From contig NZ_CM001398.1 of the NCBI RefSeq assembly GCF_000241055.1, positions 1,125,119-1,189,118 on the forward strand: DNA of 64,000 nt, written 5' to 3'. How positions within the stretch are numbered: the stretch's first letter is position 1; every line of letters begins with the position of its first letter. The DNA comes from Oenococcus kitaharae DSM 17330 (GTDB taxonomy: Bacteria; Bacillota; Bacilli; Lactobacillales; Lactobacillaceae). Positions 35,110 through 44,810 of the stretch are shown in pieces. The notes below the pieces were generated by a model. That model was not told the DNA's origin, searched no databases, and saw only the letters and a list, made by a program, of their open reading frames with translations. The position numbers and the translations under genes are program-made.

Positions 35110-37731
35110 TTAATCGATGGAAAAGCGCTTTCTATGTTTGAGAAGCAACGGAACAAATATTAACACAACCAGTGTTAGCAGACTGATCACGGCTGCTAAT
35201 TTGAAATAGGGCTCTTGAAAGTAAATTTCGACTCGATGACGGCCTGGCTTAATAGCGGCTCCGAGAAAATACTCATCTATTTGGCGTGTATGAACTAATT
35301 TGCCATCAATGCGAATTTTCCAGCCGGCGGTATTGGGGATGCTTGTCATTAAAATCGGGTGCTGTTTGTCGGCTTCAATCCAGCCGTTCAAGTGGGTTTG
35401 ATTGAATTTAAGGCCTTGCATCGCACGCCCTTGCATTTGCTTAGCAGCAGCTGCAACCTGTTGATTATTGAGAGTATAGAGAATCAGATTGCTGATAAAC
35501 AATTGTGGCTGACGCAGATGGATACCGATTGTGACAGGAAAATTTTTATCATGATTAGCAACATTTAATGCTACGACATCACGGCGAGCACTGTATTGCG
35601 GAATTGTTTCGCCATTAACTGTAATCCAAACGCTATCGTTGGCAAAAGTGGTTGGCAGGGTCAGATAATAGGCATCATTGTCTTGGGGCGTAAATGTTAA
35701 GTACACGGTTCCGTCCTTGCTTTTGTCCGTTTTTTTGACTGTCTGCCCAACGAGATCACTGACTTTTGTCAAATTGTCTGTCCGAAAATCAAAGGGAATA
35801 TTAGCCCGCATGAAATTGTTGCTGCCAGTCAGCCCTTGCCACAAAGAAGCTGCCGTCTGCATGGGGCTTTGATTGAAAATTTGGCTTTTTAGAACTGATA
35901 CTGGGCTTGTAAAGGCTATCGGCAAGGCATTTTGATTTTCGACAGTCATAACTTGATCCTGGCTGCGCAGCAGATGGTAACCAGTCAGATCCGGGCGGTA
36001 AGAGTTAGCCATGCGTCTTGGCGAACCATTATCATCAGAGCTTCCGTAAACAGGTGCGATAAAATACCGCATGTTAAAAAATGCGTCGGTAATAATGGTG
36101 CCGTAGGAGTAGGAGGCATAGTAATCCCCAGCAACCTGTCCAAACGCACCGAATAGAGCAGGTGTTTGTTTGTCGACTGTTGAAGAGAAATGCATGCCCC
36201 CGTTGTACCCGCCGGCAAATGCGTCCCCTCGTGTACGTGAAAAAGTCTGTCCAATTCGATAGAAAGACTGCTTTGGCAGCAGGTTTGTACCTTGTCTAAT
36301 GGCCGTAACTGTGCGGCGATATTCCATATCGGTTAAGTAACTAAAGTTGTTGGTCGACATATAGGCGTTTAAGGCCAAGCTCGTCAGTGAGACCAGCAAA
36401 GCCAAATAAGCCCAAAAGTCTCTTTCCACAAATCGTTTGATTAGATAGACAAATAAACTCGACAAGGCAAGAAAGAGGAAAAGGTAAATTTGATTCAGCG
36501 TCAAATAATTGGCTTGTTTGTAAATTCTAAAGCCGAGGCCGGCAATAAAAATAATCACAGCAAGGCTAATCAGAAAGCTACTCAGATGAGCCCGCTGCTG
36601 TCTTTCAAAGGCGATCGACCCCAACAGCAAGACAAAGAAAATCGGAATAAAACTGTATCTGTAGGGATACCAGACCGGGAACTGCATCATATGAAACAAA
36701 ATATTCAGCGGCTGCCAGACAAAGCTTACTATGTATAAAGCTGTAATCAAAAATCCAATCAGTTTGGTGCTTCTCTTCTCCCTTTGTAGAGAAAAGTAGG
36801 CTGAAAATGCAATGACAGCTAAAAAGGGAATGAAAATGTTTGCCTGCCCAGTCTTCATTTCGTCAAAATTAAAGGATCCGGGTATCAGCTTAAAAGGCAG
36901 CAGATATGGCTTGCCGATTAGGCCCCAATTGATCTGCGTCAGTACATCCTGCCCTTTGCCTTGAAGAAGCTGGAAAGCCGTTGGTATTAATACGATTGCT
37001 GCAATCAGGACCGATATAAGAAGCGAGGACATAAAAAGCAGCCAGCGGCAGAGTTTGAACCGCATATCTTTTTGGATGCGGCTCAGCTGCCAGAGAGGGA
37101 ATTGCAGCAGGAAAATACCAATCATGTAGGCAATGTAAAAGTTATCAATAATCGCGAATGCAAAAATCAATGTAAAAGGCAGATATCTTCCCTTATTGAG
37201 CAGTTCGATGGCCCAATAGATAATCAGCGGGAGCAGGATGATTTGGTCCTGCCAGAGCAGATTAACTTGATTAGCAATCATCCACCCGGATAAGGCGTAT
37301 GCACAAGAAAAAAGCAGCGCTATCCGTTTTCCAGCAAAATTTTGTCTGACCAATAAAAATTGCATACTTAATCCCGCAAGCCCGAAGCGAAGGACCGTTA
37401 AGAATAAAATGCCAATCGGCAGATTTGCCTGATTAAAAAATAAAAGCAGCAGGTTCAATGGACTGAATAAGTAATAAGCCCACTCGGAAAACATCTCGCC
37501 GCCAAAATTTTTGCCAAAGCTATAAAAAAGCTGTTGCGGCTGGTGCAGAATCGTCTCCCGCATGCCGGAAAACATATCGATGTACTGCTGGCCCAGGTCG
37601 ACTGTTAAAATAGAACTATTGCCAAAGGGTGCCATCTTTCGATATGCAAAATAGAGAAGCATGATCAAAAAAGGCAGCGCAAAACTTAGCAGATAGTGAT
37701 TTGAAACAAATTTTCGGATTTTTTCAGGCAT
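35110..37731 (-). CDS. yfhO: YfhO-family large membrane protein
   Basis: An 873-aa protein with about 12-13 membrane helices (residues 10-450), a large extracytoplasmic domain (about 460-840) and a last helix at 842-864. The N-terminal VDLGQQYIDMF and the C-terminal SIPNTAGWKIRIDGK and GRHRVEIYF are typical of YfhO. In Gram-positives members glycosylate lipoteichoic acid or surface polymers with lipid-linked sugars. The exact substrate cannot be read here. Confidence 0.88.
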   Translation of the reverse strand: MPEKIRKFVSNHYLLSFALPFLIMLLYFAYRKMAPFGNSSILTVDLGQQYIDMFSGMRETILHQPQQLFYSFGKNFGGEMFSEWAYYLFSPLNLLLLFFNQANLPIGILFLTVLRFGLAGLSMQFLLVRQNFAGKRIALLFSCAYALSGWMIANQVNLLWQDQIILLPLIIYWAIELLNKGRYLPFTLIFAFAIIDNFYIAYMIGIFLLQFPLWQLSRIQKDMRFKLCRWLLFMSSLLISVLIAAIVLIPTAFQLLQGKGQDVLTQINWGLIGKPYLLPFKLIPGSFNFDEMKTGQANIFIPFLAVIAFSAYFSLQREKRSTKLIGFLITALYIVSFVWQPLNILFHMMQFPVWYPYRYSFIPIFFVLLLGSIAFERQQRAHLSSFLISLAVIIFIAGLGFRIYKQANYLTLNQIYLFLFLALSSLFVYLIKRFVERDFWAYLALLVSLTSLALNAYMSTNNFSYLTDMEYRRTVTAIRQGTNLLPKQSFYRIGQTFSRTRGDAFAGGYNGGMHFSSTVDKQTPALFGAFGQVAGDYYASYSYGTIITDAFFNMRYFIAPVYGSSDDNGSPRRMANSYRPDLTGYHLLRSQDQVMTVENQNALPIAFTSPVSVLKSQIFNQSPMQTAASLWQGLTGSNNFMRANIPFDFRTDNLTKVSDLVGQTVKKTDKSKDGTVYLTFTPQDNDAYYLTLPTTFANDSVWITVNGETIPQYSARRDVVALNVANHDKNFPVTIGIHLRQPQLFISNLILYTLNNQQVAAAAKQMQGRAMQGLKFNQTHLNGWIEADKQHPILMTSIPNTAGWKIRIDGKLVHTRQIDEYFLGAAIKPGRHRVEIYFQEPYFKLAAVISLLTLVVLIFVPLLLKHRKRFSID

Positions 37732-37755
37732 TAACTATAACTTATCTTACGATGA

Positions 37756-37761
37756 TACAAT
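37756..37761 (+). promoter_or_regulatory. -10 box of the class B PBP gene
   Basis: TACAAT (within GATACAAT), 28 nt before GTG 37790. Confidence 0.45.
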
Positions 37762-37789
37762 AAAATTGCGACTTATTTGGACCTTAAAA

Positions 37790-39841
37790 GTGATAAACAA
37801 ACCCGAATTCCAAAATTTTAATAAAAAAACCAACCGTCAGGACAACCGTTCGATTATTCCGACCAGATTGAACATTCTTTTAGGATTGAGTGCCTTTTTA
37901 CTGGCTGCGCTGGTTGTCAGACTGGCCGTATTGACACTTGTTTCCGGCAATAGCTATCTGGCAATGATTAACCGTACTGATACAACTGTTGAAACCACTG
38001 AGGCGCCAAGAGGACTGATTTATGATTCTACGGGTCAGCTTTTAGTGGGCAATCGGTCGATTCCATCCGTTAGTTTTGAGCGGTTGCCGCAGATCTCAGC
38101 CAGCGAAATTTACAAGACCGCTGGCCGCCTTTCCCAGTATCTGGCTTTAGGCGCGCGCAATGTCACACAACGCCAGCAGATTGATTACTTCTTGGCTGAT
38201 GCCAGAAACAATAGACAGACAGTTAAAAATTTAAAGCTTTCTGCACGCCGTTTGAATAAACTCAGCAATGCAGAAGTGTATCAGAGGGAAGTTCAGTATT
38301 TAGTTAAACGGAATTTTTCTTTGCCAGCCAATGAGCTGAATAGTGTCGCAATCTACACGAGAATGATGCAGACAACTAATCTAACTACTGGGACGATTAA
38401 ATCAGACAACGTGAGTGATCAAGAAATTTCCGAGATTGGCGAACGCTTAGCTGAATTTCCTGGTATTCGTATCAATCAAGGTTGGGTTAGAGATTATCCG
38501 AATCAGCAGGCTTTGAGAACCGTTTTAGGAAATCTGTCGGGGTCCAACGGCCTTCCGGAGACACGTGTCAATACTTTTCTCTCTCAGGGCTATTCACGCG
38601 CGGATAATGTTGGTATTTCTGGGCTCGAGATGCAATATGAACAGACTTTGCGCGGCATCAGCCGGCAGACACGTATGACTACGAACAGCCAAAACCAGAT
38701 CATCGGCAGCCGAGTGATTCAAAGGGGACAGGCAGGGCATAACCTGCAGTTGACCATTAACGCGAAGTTCCAAAATGATGTCTCCAACATTATTAGAAGC
38801 AATATTTTGAGTGATCTCTCTACTGGCGGGTATGGTGTCGTGATGAATCCCTATACTGGCGGTGTTTACGCAATGGCTGGTTGGGATCGGGATAATCAGA
38901 CAGGTGCTTTGACTCAAAATGATATGGCTACTATTCAAGACCCGATTGTAATGGGTTCAGCTGTTAAGCCAGCTATGGTTGCTACGGCACTCCAGGCTGG
39001 TATCATCACACCGCAAAATTCGACTCAAGATGATCAAGCCATTAGGCTGGCTGCCAGTAATCCAATTTTTTCTTACTTCAACCCAAGCGGACGTATGATT
39101 CCACTGGATGCTCGTCAGGCATTGGAGAACTCCTCAAACACCTATATGGTGCAATTAGCGTTAAAAATGAACGGCACGCCTTATTCGCCGGGAATGCGTC
39201 TGCCTGTGAGCCCGACAATCTGGCAGCGCATGCGTAACGGTTTTGGCCAATTTGGTTTGGGTAGCCGTACAGGTATTGACCTGCCGGGAGAAACACCGGG
39301 ATATCGCGGACGAATTACCGGCCCTCAAGCAACCTCATTCGTTGATGAAGCTTTTGGTCAATATGACACCTATTCAGTGATTCAAATGGCTCGTTTTGCC
39401 AGTGTGATTGCTAACGGCGGTTATTTAGTTCAGCCCCAAGTAGTCGCTTCTGTATTGAAATCCGGAAGAAACGGGACGAAGCCATCGGTTGCCAGCAGCA
39501 TTCGTCCTAATGTGCAGGGGAGTGTTCATTTGACGCCGGCACAATGGGATGTGATCAAGGGCGGCATGTGGGATGTTGCTAATGGTTCCAGCCCTTATAA
39601 CACGGGTGGACGGCTCATACATGCTCTAAATCCGAAAGTAGCCGCAAAAACAGGTACAGCTGAAACATTCACAAACGGCCAGCGAACACAAAATGATACT
39701 TTGATTATGTATTCGCCAGTTGCGCCCTTTGCGATTGCGCTGGCTTACCCAGGTGACAAGATCGGCAGCTATGGCAATGTCGAAAAAGCCGCTTCAGATA
39801 TTTACAATGCTTTTTGGCGGGATGTGATGCCTAAACCATAA
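37790..39841 (+). CDS. Class B penicillin-binding protein (PBP2-type transpeptidase)
   Basis: A 683-aa membrane-anchored peptidoglycan transpeptidase. A membrane helix lies near residues 30-52, a dimerisation domain follows, then the transpeptidase domain with SxxK as SAVKPAM, SxN as ENSSNTYM and KTG as AAKTGTAETF. No PASTA domains, which suggests elongation (PBP2b-like) rather than division. The start is uncertain: GTG 37790 is preferred because TTG 37766 lies only 4 nt after the -10. Its stop shares an A with the next ATG. Confidence 0.87.
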   Translation: MINKPEFQNFNKKTNRQDNRSIIPTRLNILLGLSAFLLAALVVRLAVLTLVSGNSYLAMINRTDTTVETTEAPRGLIYDSTGQLLVGNRSIPSVSFERLPQISASEIYKTAGRLSQYLALGARNVTQRQQIDYFLADARNNRQTVKNLKLSARRLNKLSNAEVYQREVQYLVKRNFSLPANELNSVAIYTRMMQTTNLTTGTIKSDNVSDQEISEIGERLAEFPGIRINQGWVRDYPNQQALRTVLGNLSGSNGLPETRVNTFLSQGYSRADNVGISGLEMQYEQTLRGISRQTRMTTNSQNQIIGSRVIQRGQAGHNLQLTINAKFQNDVSNIIRSNILSDLSTGGYGVVMNPYTGGVYAMAGWDRDNQTGALTQNDMATIQDPIVMGSAVKPAMVATALQAGIITPQNSTQDDQAIRLAASNPIFSYFNPSGRMIPLDARQALENSSNTYMVQLALKMNGTPYSPGMRLPVSPTIWQRMRNGFGQFGLGSRTGIDLPGETPGYRGRITGPQATSFVDEAFGQYDTYSVIQMARFASVIANGGYLVQPQVVASVLKSGRNGTKPSVASSIRPNVQGSVHLTPAQWDVIKGGMWDVANGSSPYNTGGRLIHALNPKVAAKTGTAETFTNGQRTQNDTLIMYSPVAPFAIALAYPGDKIGSYGNVEKAASDIYNAFWRDVMPKP

Positions 39842-40803
39842 TGGCAAAAAGATTATCAACAATTGGAAGATTACTATATGGAATAGCCATCGGCGATGCT
39901 TTGGGTAATTTGAGCAAACGAAACACTCATAATGCCATGAAAGCTGATTTTGATCTGTCTCAGGCTGATTTTGATTTTGTCTGGACACCAACGACTGGTC
40001 TGACTTTGGCGATTACACGAGCGATTTCGTTGGGCTATACGCGTGCGAACGTCATGCACAATTTTTCCGAATGGTGGCGCAATGGCCAGTTTTCGATGAC
40101 AAATACATTGCAGACTGATCGTTTTGAGACTGAGATTCAATCGATTATTGATTTCGAATTAACGCGTGATTTAGACAGTATCGGTACAACTGATCCGGCT
40201 GCGGACGATGAGAATATTTTGATTCGTGTGATGCCAATTGCATTTTACGAGACAGCACGAATTGGTTCCAGCTTTATTAATGATGAAAAATCAATGGCCT
40301 CGATTCATAATATGGTTTCTTTGACGAATAATTATCCGGCGGCGATGATGTCAGCGGGGATGGTTTCTTTTCTGATTTCACAGATTTTAGGAAAAGAGTC
40401 ATTGGACCAGGCCCTCGAAAATTCGATTGCGATTACTTATGAGTATTATTCTCAGCGAAGTATTTTTCAGCCTGATTTGATTAATTTTGCACGCATGAAC
40501 ATGCCGGATATGGCCAATTTAAAAGCCGATGACCTGATTCATAATGGCAATGCCATTCACACTTTGGAAAATGTTTATTGGGTTTTGTTTTCAACGGATA
40601 ACCTCAAAGATGCTATTCGTTTGACCGTCAAGACTTTTTCAAAACAGCGCCAGACTATTTTGGCCTTTGTCTGTGGTGTCTATGCCATGATTGATCGTGG
40701 CAATTTAGACGAACGAATGATTGAACAAATTGATCGCAAACCCATTACGAATGCAATTCTTAGAGTAGCAAATCGATCAAATCGTTTCCATATGAGAACA
40801 TAA
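39841..40803 (+). CDS. Degenerate ADP-ribosylglycohydrolase-like protein coupled to the PBP
   Basis: A 320-aa protein with the DraG/ARH helical fold. GIAIGDALGN, MHNFSEWWRNGQFS and ILIRVMPIAFYE align with the family. The metal-binding pairs are gone: the usual S/T-D-D-T is TPTT (residues 49-52), and the C-terminal D-T-D-T is SKQRQT. It is probably not a canonical ADP-ribosyl hydrolase. It overlaps the PBP stop by 1 nt (TAATG), so translation is coupled and a role with cell-wall synthesis is possible. It ends at a terminator. Confidence 0.7.
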   Translation: MAKRLSTIGRLLYGIAIGDALGNLSKRNTHNAMKADFDLSQADFDFVWTPTTGLTLAITRAISLGYTRANVMHNFSEWWRNGQFSMTNTLQTDRFETEIQSIIDFELTRDLDSIGTTDPAADDENILIRVMPIAFYETARIGSSFINDEKSMASIHNMVSLTNNYPAAMMSAGMVSFLISQILGKESLDQALENSIAITYEYYSQRSIFQPDLINFARMNMPDMANLKADDLIHNGNAIHTLENVYWVLFSTDNLKDAIRLTVKTFSKQRQTILAFVCGVYAMIDRGNLDERMIEQIDRKPITNAILRVANRSNRFHMRT

Positions 40804-40829
40804 AAAAAGACCTGATTAGGTCTTTTTTT
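40802..40829. terminator. Bidirectional terminator between the ARH-like gene and rnjA
   Basis: AAAAAAAGACCT-GATT-AGGTCTTTTTTT. Confidence 0.93.
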
Positions 40830-40836
40830 ATGTTCC

Positions 40837-42552
40837 TTACTTTACTTGAATCAAAACAGGGATGATAATCGGCTTACGAGCCGTTTTCTTGTAAAGATAG
40901 TGACTGAGTTCATCAATAACTGCTTGTCTGATCGAACCCTCATCTGCGTTATTTGCTAGCATGGCTTTTCGAATAGTGCCAAAGGCAACGCGTCGACCGT
41001 CATTAATCAAGTCGCCGGATTCACGCATATAGACAAAGCCGCGGCTCAAAAGATCCGGGCCAGAAAGAATTTCTTTGGTCTGCATATTGATTGTGGCTGT
41101 CACGATGACTAAGCCATCCTGGGATAGTTTTTGCCGCTCATGCAAGACAGCACTACCAACATCACCGATGCCGCCACCATCAACATAGGTGTCTTCAGCA
41201 GAGAAGTGGCCGGCTGGATGAGCATGTTCGCCGTCCAATGCCAAGACATCACCGTTGTCCATCACGAAAATGTGATCTTCAGGGACACCAGTGGATTGAG
41301 CCAAACCGCTATGAATTTTTAACATCCGGTATTCACCATGAATTGGCATGAAAAATTTAGGCTTCATTAATTCGAGCATCAGCTTTTGTTCTTCTTGACC
41401 ACCATGACCGGAAGTGTGGATGTTATTCAGAGCACCATAGATGACATGGGCACCGCCTTCTTCTAGTTCATTGATAACTTTATTGACGGAAGCCGTGTTG
41501 CCTGGAATTGGATTGGAAGAGAAGACAACCGTATCATTAGGCTGAAGTTTGATCTGTTTATGTGTGCCATTTGCTATTCGTGCAAGGGCAGCCATGGGTT
41601 CACCTTGCGACCCAGTTGATAAGATCAGTGTCTCGTCAGCCGGCGTATTTTTCAAATCGCTTGGTTCTAGCAAATATTCGTCCGGAATGTTCAAATAGCC
41701 AAGCTCGCGACCATTAGTCACAGCTGTTTCCATGGAACGACCGAAAACAGCAATCTTACGACCATGTTCGACAGCGGCTTCCATCGCCATTTTCACACGG
41801 CTGACATTAGACGCGAAGGTAGCAAAAATAATGCGGCCCTTAGTGACACGACCAAAAATGCGTTCGACTGATTTTTGGACCCAAGCCTCAGATTTGGTAA
41901 ATTGAGGTTTTTCAGCGTTCGTCGAATCTGACATCAGCAGCAGAACACCATCGCGGCCGATCTTGGCCATTTTCTGAATGTCGGGGAATTGCTTAGTGAC
42001 AGGTGTCAAATCGAATTTAAAATCTCCGGTCTCGACAATTGTACCGACTGGCGTATGCACTGCTACACCAACAGTATCAGGGATTGAGTGGGTCGTCTGG
42101 AAAAATTCTACTTGCATTTTTCCAAAATCGAAATGATCATCGGGATGGAACTCATGCAGCTCTGTCTTCTTCAACAGGTTATGTTCTTCTAGCTTGCCCT
42201 TAATCAGTGCCATGGCAAATGGTGGTGCATAGACAGGAACGTTTACAGCCCGCAAGAAGTAGGAAATAGCACCGATATGATCTTCATGTCCATGAGTAAT
42301 CACAAGTGCTTTGACCTTTTCTATATTCTCAACCAGATAGGTATAATCCGGAATCACGTAATCGACCCCTAAAAGATCGTCTTCAGGGAACATGATACCG
42401 GCATCAATTACGACGATTTCGTCTTGATATTGGATGGCGTAGGTATTTTTTCCAATTTCGCCAAGTCCGCCAAGAGCCATCACTCCGACTTCATTATTTT
42501 CAAGTTTAACTTTATGCGCAAAGCTCTCTACGCTTTGATCATTTTCTGACAT
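40837..42552 (-). CDS. rnjA: Ribonuclease J1
   Basis: A 571-aa metallo-beta-lactamase/beta-CASP 5'-3' exo- and endoribonuclease that drives mRNA decay and rRNA maturation. The metal motif HGHEDH is intact (residues 87-92), with FFQTTHSIPD, GDFKFDLTPV, SDSTNAEKP and HTSGHGGQEE. It is the active partner of the J2 paralogue at 6821. The ATG at 42552 is preferred because AAAGGAA precedes it; an in-frame GTG lies 39 nt upstream. Confidence 0.94.
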   Translation of the reverse strand: MSENDQSVESFAHKVKLENNEVGVMALGGLGEIGKNTYAIQYQDEIVVIDAGIMFPEDDLLGVDYVIPDYTYLVENIEKVKALVITHGHEDHIGAISYFLRAVNVPVYAPPFAMALIKGKLEEHNLLKKTELHEFHPDDHFDFGKMQVEFFQTTHSIPDTVGVAVHTPVGTIVETGDFKFDLTPVTKQFPDIQKMAKIGRDGVLLLMSDSTNAEKPQFTKSEAWVQKSVERIFGRVTKGRIIFATFASNVSRVKMAMEAAVEHGRKIAVFGRSMETAVTNGRELGYLNIPDEYLLEPSDLKNTPADETLILSTGSQGEPMAALARIANGTHKQIKLQPNDTVVFSSNPIPGNTASVNKVINELEEGGAHVIYGALNNIHTSGHGGQEEQKLMLELMKPKFFMPIHGEYRMLKIHSGLAQSTGVPEDHIFVMDNGDVLALDGEHAHPAGHFSAEDTYVDGGGIGDVGSAVLHERQKLSQDGLVIVTATINMQTKEILSGPDLLSRGFVYMRESGDLINDGRRVAFGTIRKAMLANNADEGSIRQAVIDELSHYLYKKTARKPIIIPVLIQVK

Positions 42553-42654
42553 ATATTGCAAATTCCTTTTTATCAAAAATATTTTGTCCACGAATAGTTC
42601 ATTAAAATGAACCAGTAGCTAAGATCCAGTATAGCAAAAAAATCAGGCACGGGT

Positions 42655-42660
42655 TAACAT
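42655..42660 (+). promoter_or_regulatory. -10-like box 6 nt from the LOG gene start
   Basis: TAACAT then TAAATT directly before the ATG at 42667, without a Shine-Dalgarno. Confidence 0.35.
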
Positions 42661-42666
42661 TAAATT

Positions 42667-43263
42667 ATGTCGAAAATCAATCAAATTAGTTCGGTTGGCG
42701 TTTTTATGGGATCGGCCAGCGGGAACGACCCTATTTTTAAGGAAAGATCTGAAGAATTAGGACGTTATTTGGCTGAAAATGGTTATCGGCTTGTATATGG
42801 CGGCGGGCAGGAAGGGCTGATGGGTCTCGTTGCAAAAACAGTCATGGCAAATGGTGGCCAGGTCTTAGGCGTGACGCCCAAGAATCTAGCAGAGTTCTCA
42901 ATACCGGCCGGTCAGATTACAGAATTGGTAGAAGTTTCCGATATGAACACGCGTAAACAACTAATGCTGCAAGAATCGGACGCTTTTATCGCTTTACCCG
43001 GCGGTTTTGGTACTATGGAAGAGATTGCGCAGACAATTAGCTGGGCAAAAATCGACTTGCATGAAAAACCTTTGGCTCTATTTGATATTGACGGCTTTTA
43101 CGATACTTTTTGGGATTGGATCGAAGAGTCAGTACAGCGGGGTTTTGTTCCGCCGGTTGATATGAGATATGTTTTTCACGGAGAGTCTCTGACTGATATT
43201 TTTGACTACTTCGAAAGGTTTGAATTTCCTTCAGAATTCCAAAATCCCGAAAATTTTGTCTGA
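42667..43263 (+). CDS. LOG-family nucleotide 5'-monophosphate phosphoribohydrolase
   Basis: A 198-aa Rossmann-like protein of the TIGR00730/LOG family. VYGGGQEGLMG, DMNTRKQLM and the signature LPGGFGTMEE carry the catalytic Arg/Glu. Plant homologues make active cytokinins; bacterial ones release the base from AMP-type nucleotides and probably serve purine turnover. Monocistronic. Confidence 0.9.
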   Translation: MSKINQISSVGVFMGSASGNDPIFKERSEELGRYLAENGYRLVYGGGQEGLMGLVAKTVMANGGQVLGVTPKNLAEFSIPAGQITELVEVSDMNTRKQLMLQESDAFIALPGGFGTMEEIAQTISWAKIDLHEKPLALFDIDGFYDTFWDWIEESVQRGFVPPVDMRYVFHGESLTDIFDYFERFEFPSEFQNPENFV

Positions 43264-43305
43264 GCAATGATAAAATATTACAGTTAAGTAGAAAGTGAGA
43301 ATAAT

Positions 43306-43869
43306 ATGGCTATTGATACATCAGATTTTAAGAACGGTTTAACCATTGAATATAACAAAGCAATTTGGCGCATATTGTCATTTCAGCATGTCAAGCCAGG
43401 CAAAGGTGGTGCTTTTGTTCGCTCGAAGTTGAAAAATTTACGGACTGGTGCTGTTAATGAAGTCACTTTCCGTGCCGGCGAACGAATGGAATTGGCCGAT
43501 ATTACGACTCGTCCGATGCAGTATTTATATGCAAATGGCGATAGCTACGTTTTCATGGATACAGAGACCTATGACCAGTTGGAAATTCCTGGCGAAAAAA
43601 TTCAGGACTCTTTGAAGTTCCTATTGGAGAATATGGAAGTTCGTGTAACCTCGTATCATGATGAAATCTTGGACGTTGAGCTGCCCGTAACGGTCGAACT
43701 CACCGTGACTGATACTCAGCCTTCAATTAAGGGTGCAACTGTGAATGGCGGCGGCAAACCAGCTACAATGGAGACAGGTCTGGTTATTACCGTACCGGAC
43801 TTCATTAATGCCGGCGATAAATTGGTTGTTAATACAGCTGATGGCGGTTCATACAAGGAGCGTGCTTAA
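43306..43869 (+). CDS. efp: Elongation factor P
   Basis: A 187-aa three-domain OB-fold protein that rescues ribosomes stalled at polyproline. The loop [15 protein letters not shown] carries the Lys modified in other bacteria (5-aminopentanol in Bacillus). The C-terminal part has [16 protein letters not shown], typical of EF-P. It heads the efp-asp23-nusB-xseAB-ispA-tlyA-recN block. Confidence 0.95.
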   Translation: MAIDTSDFKNGLTIEYNKAIWRILSFQHVKPGKGGAFVRSKLKNLRTGAVNEVTFRAGERMELADITTRPMQYLYANGDSYVFMDTETYDQLEIPGEKIQDSLKFLLENMEVRVTSYHDEILDVELPVTVELTVTDTQPSIKGATVNGGGKPATMETGLVITVPDFINAGDKLVVNTADGGSYKERA

Positions 43870-43870
43870 A

Positions 43871-44407
43871 ATGGCAAAAGCCCAAGAAGCAAAATATTTC
43901 GTTCTTGGTGGTAGTAAGCTCGATGGTGAGACAAAGATTTCCTCATCGACTCTGGAAACAATTGCGTCCATTGCAGCTAAAGAAGTTGATGGTGTCATTA
44001 GTTTGCAAGCACAGACTAAAGAGCGTTTTTCCGGATTTTTCTTTACGAAAAAATATCAGCAGACAAAGGGCGTTGTCGTCAAACAAAATGAGGGCGGCGA
44101 TCTTTTATTTACTGTCTATGCTGTGTTCACATATGGCGTTAATATTCCGAAAACAGCTTTGGCAATCCAGAATGCTGTCAAATCAGCTGTTTCTGCGGCC
44201 ACTGATTTAAAAATTTCAGATGTTGATGTAGTTGTTTCCAGTCTGTTACATGATAAGGATGCGAAGCCGGAAATCGATCCTAACAATCTTTTTGAAGAGG
44301 CAAAGCCTGAGCCTGTTAAGGCTGTTAAAAAGCCAGCAACACGCAAACGCGCAGTTAAAAAGACTGCAGTGGTTACTGACAAAAAAAACGAGAAAAAAGA
44401 AAACTAA
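43871..44407 (+). CDS. Asp23/Gls24 family protein (YqhY-like)
   Basis: A 178-aa cytoplasmic DUF322 protein. KISSSTLETIASIAAKEVDG and the VFTYGVNIPKTALAIQNAV-type region identify it. In Bacillus YqhY lies next to accBC and affects fatty-acid synthesis; in staphylococci Asp23 is cell-envelope associated. The tail is rich in Lys and Ala. The ATG follows the efp stop by 1 nt, with AAGGAG inside efp. Confidence 0.88.
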   Translation: MAKAQEAKYFVLGGSKLDGETKISSSTLETIASIAAKEVDGVISLQAQTKERFSGFFFTKKYQQTKGVVVKQNEGGDLLFTVYAVFTYGVNIPKTALAIQNAVKSAVSAATDLKISDVDVVVSSLLHDKDAKPEIDPNNLFEEAKPEPVKAVKKPATRKRAVKKTAVVTDKKNEKKEN

Positions 44408-44411
44408 TATT

Positions 44412-44804
44412 TTGAATTTATCACGTCAACAAATTAGAGAACTTAGCTTTCAAGCAATTTTTGCTTTGGAAGTGAATTCGGAGCAGGATCGGACATTGTT
44501 AAAATCGACCTTGTTTCAGCAGAACACCCGAGATGATTATTTTGATGAATTGGTTGATGGTGTTGTTGCGGTACATAAAGAACTCGAGGCCCAATATGAG
44601 CCTTTTTTAAAGGACGATTGGTCATACGACCGGATTTCAAAGACGGCCAACGTTGCACTGCAGATTGGCCTCTTTGAATTAACTCAGAGAATCGATATCC
44701 CAAATAAAGTTTCTCTGGATCAGGCAACTGAATTGGCTAAAAATTTTGGCGATGACAGCGATGGCAAATTCGTTAATGGGGTCTTGGCGCATTTTGTCTC
44801 TTAA
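44412..44804 (+). CDS. nusB: Transcription antitermination factor NusB
   Basis: A 130-aa all-helical RNA-binding protein of rRNA antitermination complexes. LSRQQIRELSFQAIFALE is the N-terminus, NKVSLDQATELAKNFGDD and KFVNGVLAHF the conserved C-terminal part. TTG 44412 is the best start: no ATG or GTG is in frame near the expected N-terminus. It begins 4 nt after the Asp23 gene. Confidence 0.92.
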   Translation: MNLSRQQIRELSFQAIFALEVNSEQDRTLLKSTLFQQNTRDDYFDELVDGVVAVHKELEAQYEPFLKDDWSYDRISKTANVALQIGLFELTQRIDIPNKVSLDQATELAKNFGDDSDGKFVNGVLAHFVS

Positions 44805-44810
44805 CCGCTT

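Noticed and set aside
43745-43870. Longer start for the Asp23 gene inside efp
   Set aside because: The upstream codons are the shifted frame of efp; ATG 43871 has AAGGAG and the expected N-terminus.
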